From Rhodospirillales bacterium (GTDB lineage Bacteria; Pseudomonadota; Alphaproteobacteria; Rhodospirillales; Defluviicoccaceae), in assembly GCA_030622775.1 (NCBI GenBank), contig JAUXFS010000159.1, positions 1 to 5,555 of the forward strand: DNA of 5,555 nt. Direction: 5' to 3'. The notes under the pieces are model-generated. The model was not told the origin of the DNA. It saw only the letters and a program-made list of their open reading frames with translations, and did no database searches. Below are positions 4,520-5,555 of the stretch, piece by piece. The stretch's first letter is position 1. Each line of letters starts with the position of its first letter. The position numbers and the translations under genes are program-made.

Positions 4520-5555
4520 ATGCGAGCACTGATCAAGCGAGTGGCCTCAGGGGGCTGTCTCGCCCTTCTCGTTGTTGCGTTTGCCGACGGGCCGGCGGTG
4601 GCCGAACTGTTGGACAATGAGCAACTCGGGAAGTCCATCTTCTTCGATGACAACCTCTCCATTGAGAAGAACCAGTCCTGCGCCGCTTGTCATGGGCTGG
4701 AAGTTGGATTTACCGGCCCCTTGAGCGACACCAATGCATCCGGCGCGGTCTACGAGGGATCGATCGATGACCGGTTCGGCAACCGCAAGCCGCCCAGCGC
4801 AGCCTACGCGACGTCCAGCCCGATACTCCATTTCGTGGACGAGAAGGAGAACAACAAAAACAAACTGGAAGCGTTGTTCATCGGCGGCAACTTCTGGGAC
4901 GGGCGGGCGACCGGCGAAAAACTCGGAAACCCGGCGGCCGACCAGGCCCAGGGGCCTTTTCTGAATCCGCTGGAGCAGGCTCTGCCCGACAATGCCTGCG
5001 TCGTCTACAGGGTGTGTACCGCAGATTATCCGGTGGGCTTCGAGGACGTCTACGGGGCAGGAGCGTGTGATATCGCTTGGCCGGCCGATGTCGATACCGT
5101 CTGTGCCACGGAAGATGGAACGGTTGCGCTGTCGCCCGCCGATCGGGCCAAGGTCGATGAGGCTTACGACAATATCGCCTTGGCAATTGCCGCCTACGAG
5201 GACTCCCCGGAAGTCAACGCGTTCACATCCAAATATGACGCATTTCTGGCGGGATCGGTGAAGCTGACCAAACAGGAAAAGAAAGGCCTCAACCTGTTCA
5301 AGTCCAAGGGCAAATGCGCCAACTGCCACATCTTGGATCCAGGCCCCAACGGCGAGCCGCCGTTGTTGACCGACTTCACCTTCGACAACCTCGGTGTACC
5401 GAGAAACCCGGAAAACCCGTTCTACGATCAGGTGGCATTCAACCCCCTCGGTGACGATTGGATCGACCTAGGCCTCGGCGGGTTCCTCGCCAGCCGGATC
5501 GAATACCAGGCGTTTGCCGCGGAGAACTACGGCAAACAGAAGGTGCCGACGTTGC
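4520..5555 (+). CDS. Di-haem cytochrome c peroxidase / MauG-family protein (C-terminus beyond window)
   Basis: Partial gene, 345 codons visible and open at the right edge. ATG at 4520 has GGAGG (4509-4513) six bases upstream. Residues 1-28 are a Sec signal peptide ending AVA, so the protein is exported; haem would be attached in the periplasm. Two c-type haem sites are present: CAACH (Cys54, Cys57, His58) and CANCH (Cys266, Cys269, His270). Family landmarks appear in order: GKSIFFDDNLS (37-47) before haem 1, GFTGP after it, NRKPPSAAYA (88-97), FWDGRA (125-130), GPFLNPLEQAL (145-155), TDFTFDNLGVP (284-294) and KVPTL (341-345), where the family usually continues into LRN. Typical members reduce hydrogen peroxide to water with electrons from small cytochromes; MauG-like members oxidise protein side chains instead, and the visible part does not decide. 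The haem motifs are 212 residues apart, well above about 146 in studied bacterial peroxidases, and Cys160, Cys166, Cys183 and Cys195 lie between them. G+C is lower than in the protease cluster (53-58% in two sampled lines). Confidence 0.93.
   Translation, partial: MRALIKRVASGGCLALLVVAFADGPAVAELLDNEQLGKSIFFDDNLSIEKNQSCAACHGLEVGFTGPLSDTNASGAVYEGSIDDRFGNRKPPSAAYATSSPILHFVDEKENNKNKLEALFIGGNFWDGRATGEKLGNPAADQAQGPFLNPLEQALPDNACVVYRVCTADYPVGFEDVYGAGACDIAWPADVDTVCATEDGTVALSPADRAKVDEAYDNIALAIAAYEDSPEVNAFTSKYDAFLAGSVKLTKQEKKGLNLFKSKGKCANCHILDPGPNGEPPLLTDFTFDNLGVPRNPENPFYDQVAFNPLGDDWIDLGLGGFLASRIEYQAFAAENYGKQKVPTL

Noticed and set aside
4520..4603. Lipoprotein signal at Cys13 of the peroxidase
   Set aside because: The cysteine precedes the hydrophobic core instead of following it, so it is not a lipobox; a plain signal peptidase I site (AVA) fits better.
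4547..5329. Minus-strand open frame of 260 codons opposite the peroxidase gene
   Set aside because: The plus-strand frame has a signal peptide, two CxxCH sites, a ribosome site and a promoter; the minus frame has no such support.

Overview
The window looks like a piece of a high-GC proteobacterial chromosome, probably alphaproteobacterial (Rhodospirillales-like). That placement is an inference from the general look of the proteins, the strong GC bias of the main operon (about 75% G+C in a hand count of 781-840) and the gene order; no marker gene confirms it. It holds five protein genes, two of them cut by the window edges. I see no rRNA, tRNA, CRISPR array or mobile element.

Positions 1-4070 carry four genes on the minus strand, apparently one transcription direction: a periplasmic Do/HtrA serine protease with two PDZ domains (2574-4070), an OmpR/PhoB-type response regulator (1729-2409), its membrane histidine kinase (318-1742, overlapping the regulator by 14 bases), and an exported pentapeptide-repeat protein (280 to beyond position 1). 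The protease and the two-component pair are separated by 164 bases that hold two strong hairpins, so the regulator and kinase may be expressed at a different level from the protease. The natural reading is an envelope-stress or periplasmic quality-control module: the kinase senses a periplasmic signal, the regulator acts on DNA, the protease clears damaged envelope proteins, and the pentapeptide protein is an unexplained secreted companion.

Positions 4071-4519 are an intergenic region between divergent genes. Its half nearer the protease is GC-rich and contains three TTAC words in exact 11-bp phase (4134-4159) with a degenerate fourth. This is the usual geometry of binding sites for OmpR/PhoB-family regulators and is my best candidate for feedback control of the protease by the neighbouring regulator. 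The other half (about 4256-4485) is strikingly AT-rich (about 27% G+C by hand count of 4281-4460) and ends in a good sigma70-type promoter (TTGTCT, 17 bp, TATAAT) with a small dyad around its -35 element.

From 4520 to the right edge a plus-strand gene encodes an exported di-haem cytochrome c peroxidase/MauG-family protein (two CxxCH motifs), truncated by the window end. Its G+C is lower than that of the protease operon. The most notable observations are the phased TTAC repeats, the intercistronic hairpin whose loop matches the 16S anti-Shine-Dalgarno sequence, the pentapeptide partner of the protease/two-component operon, and the unusually wide haem spacing of the peroxidase with four extra cysteines. 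None is proof of an undescribed system.
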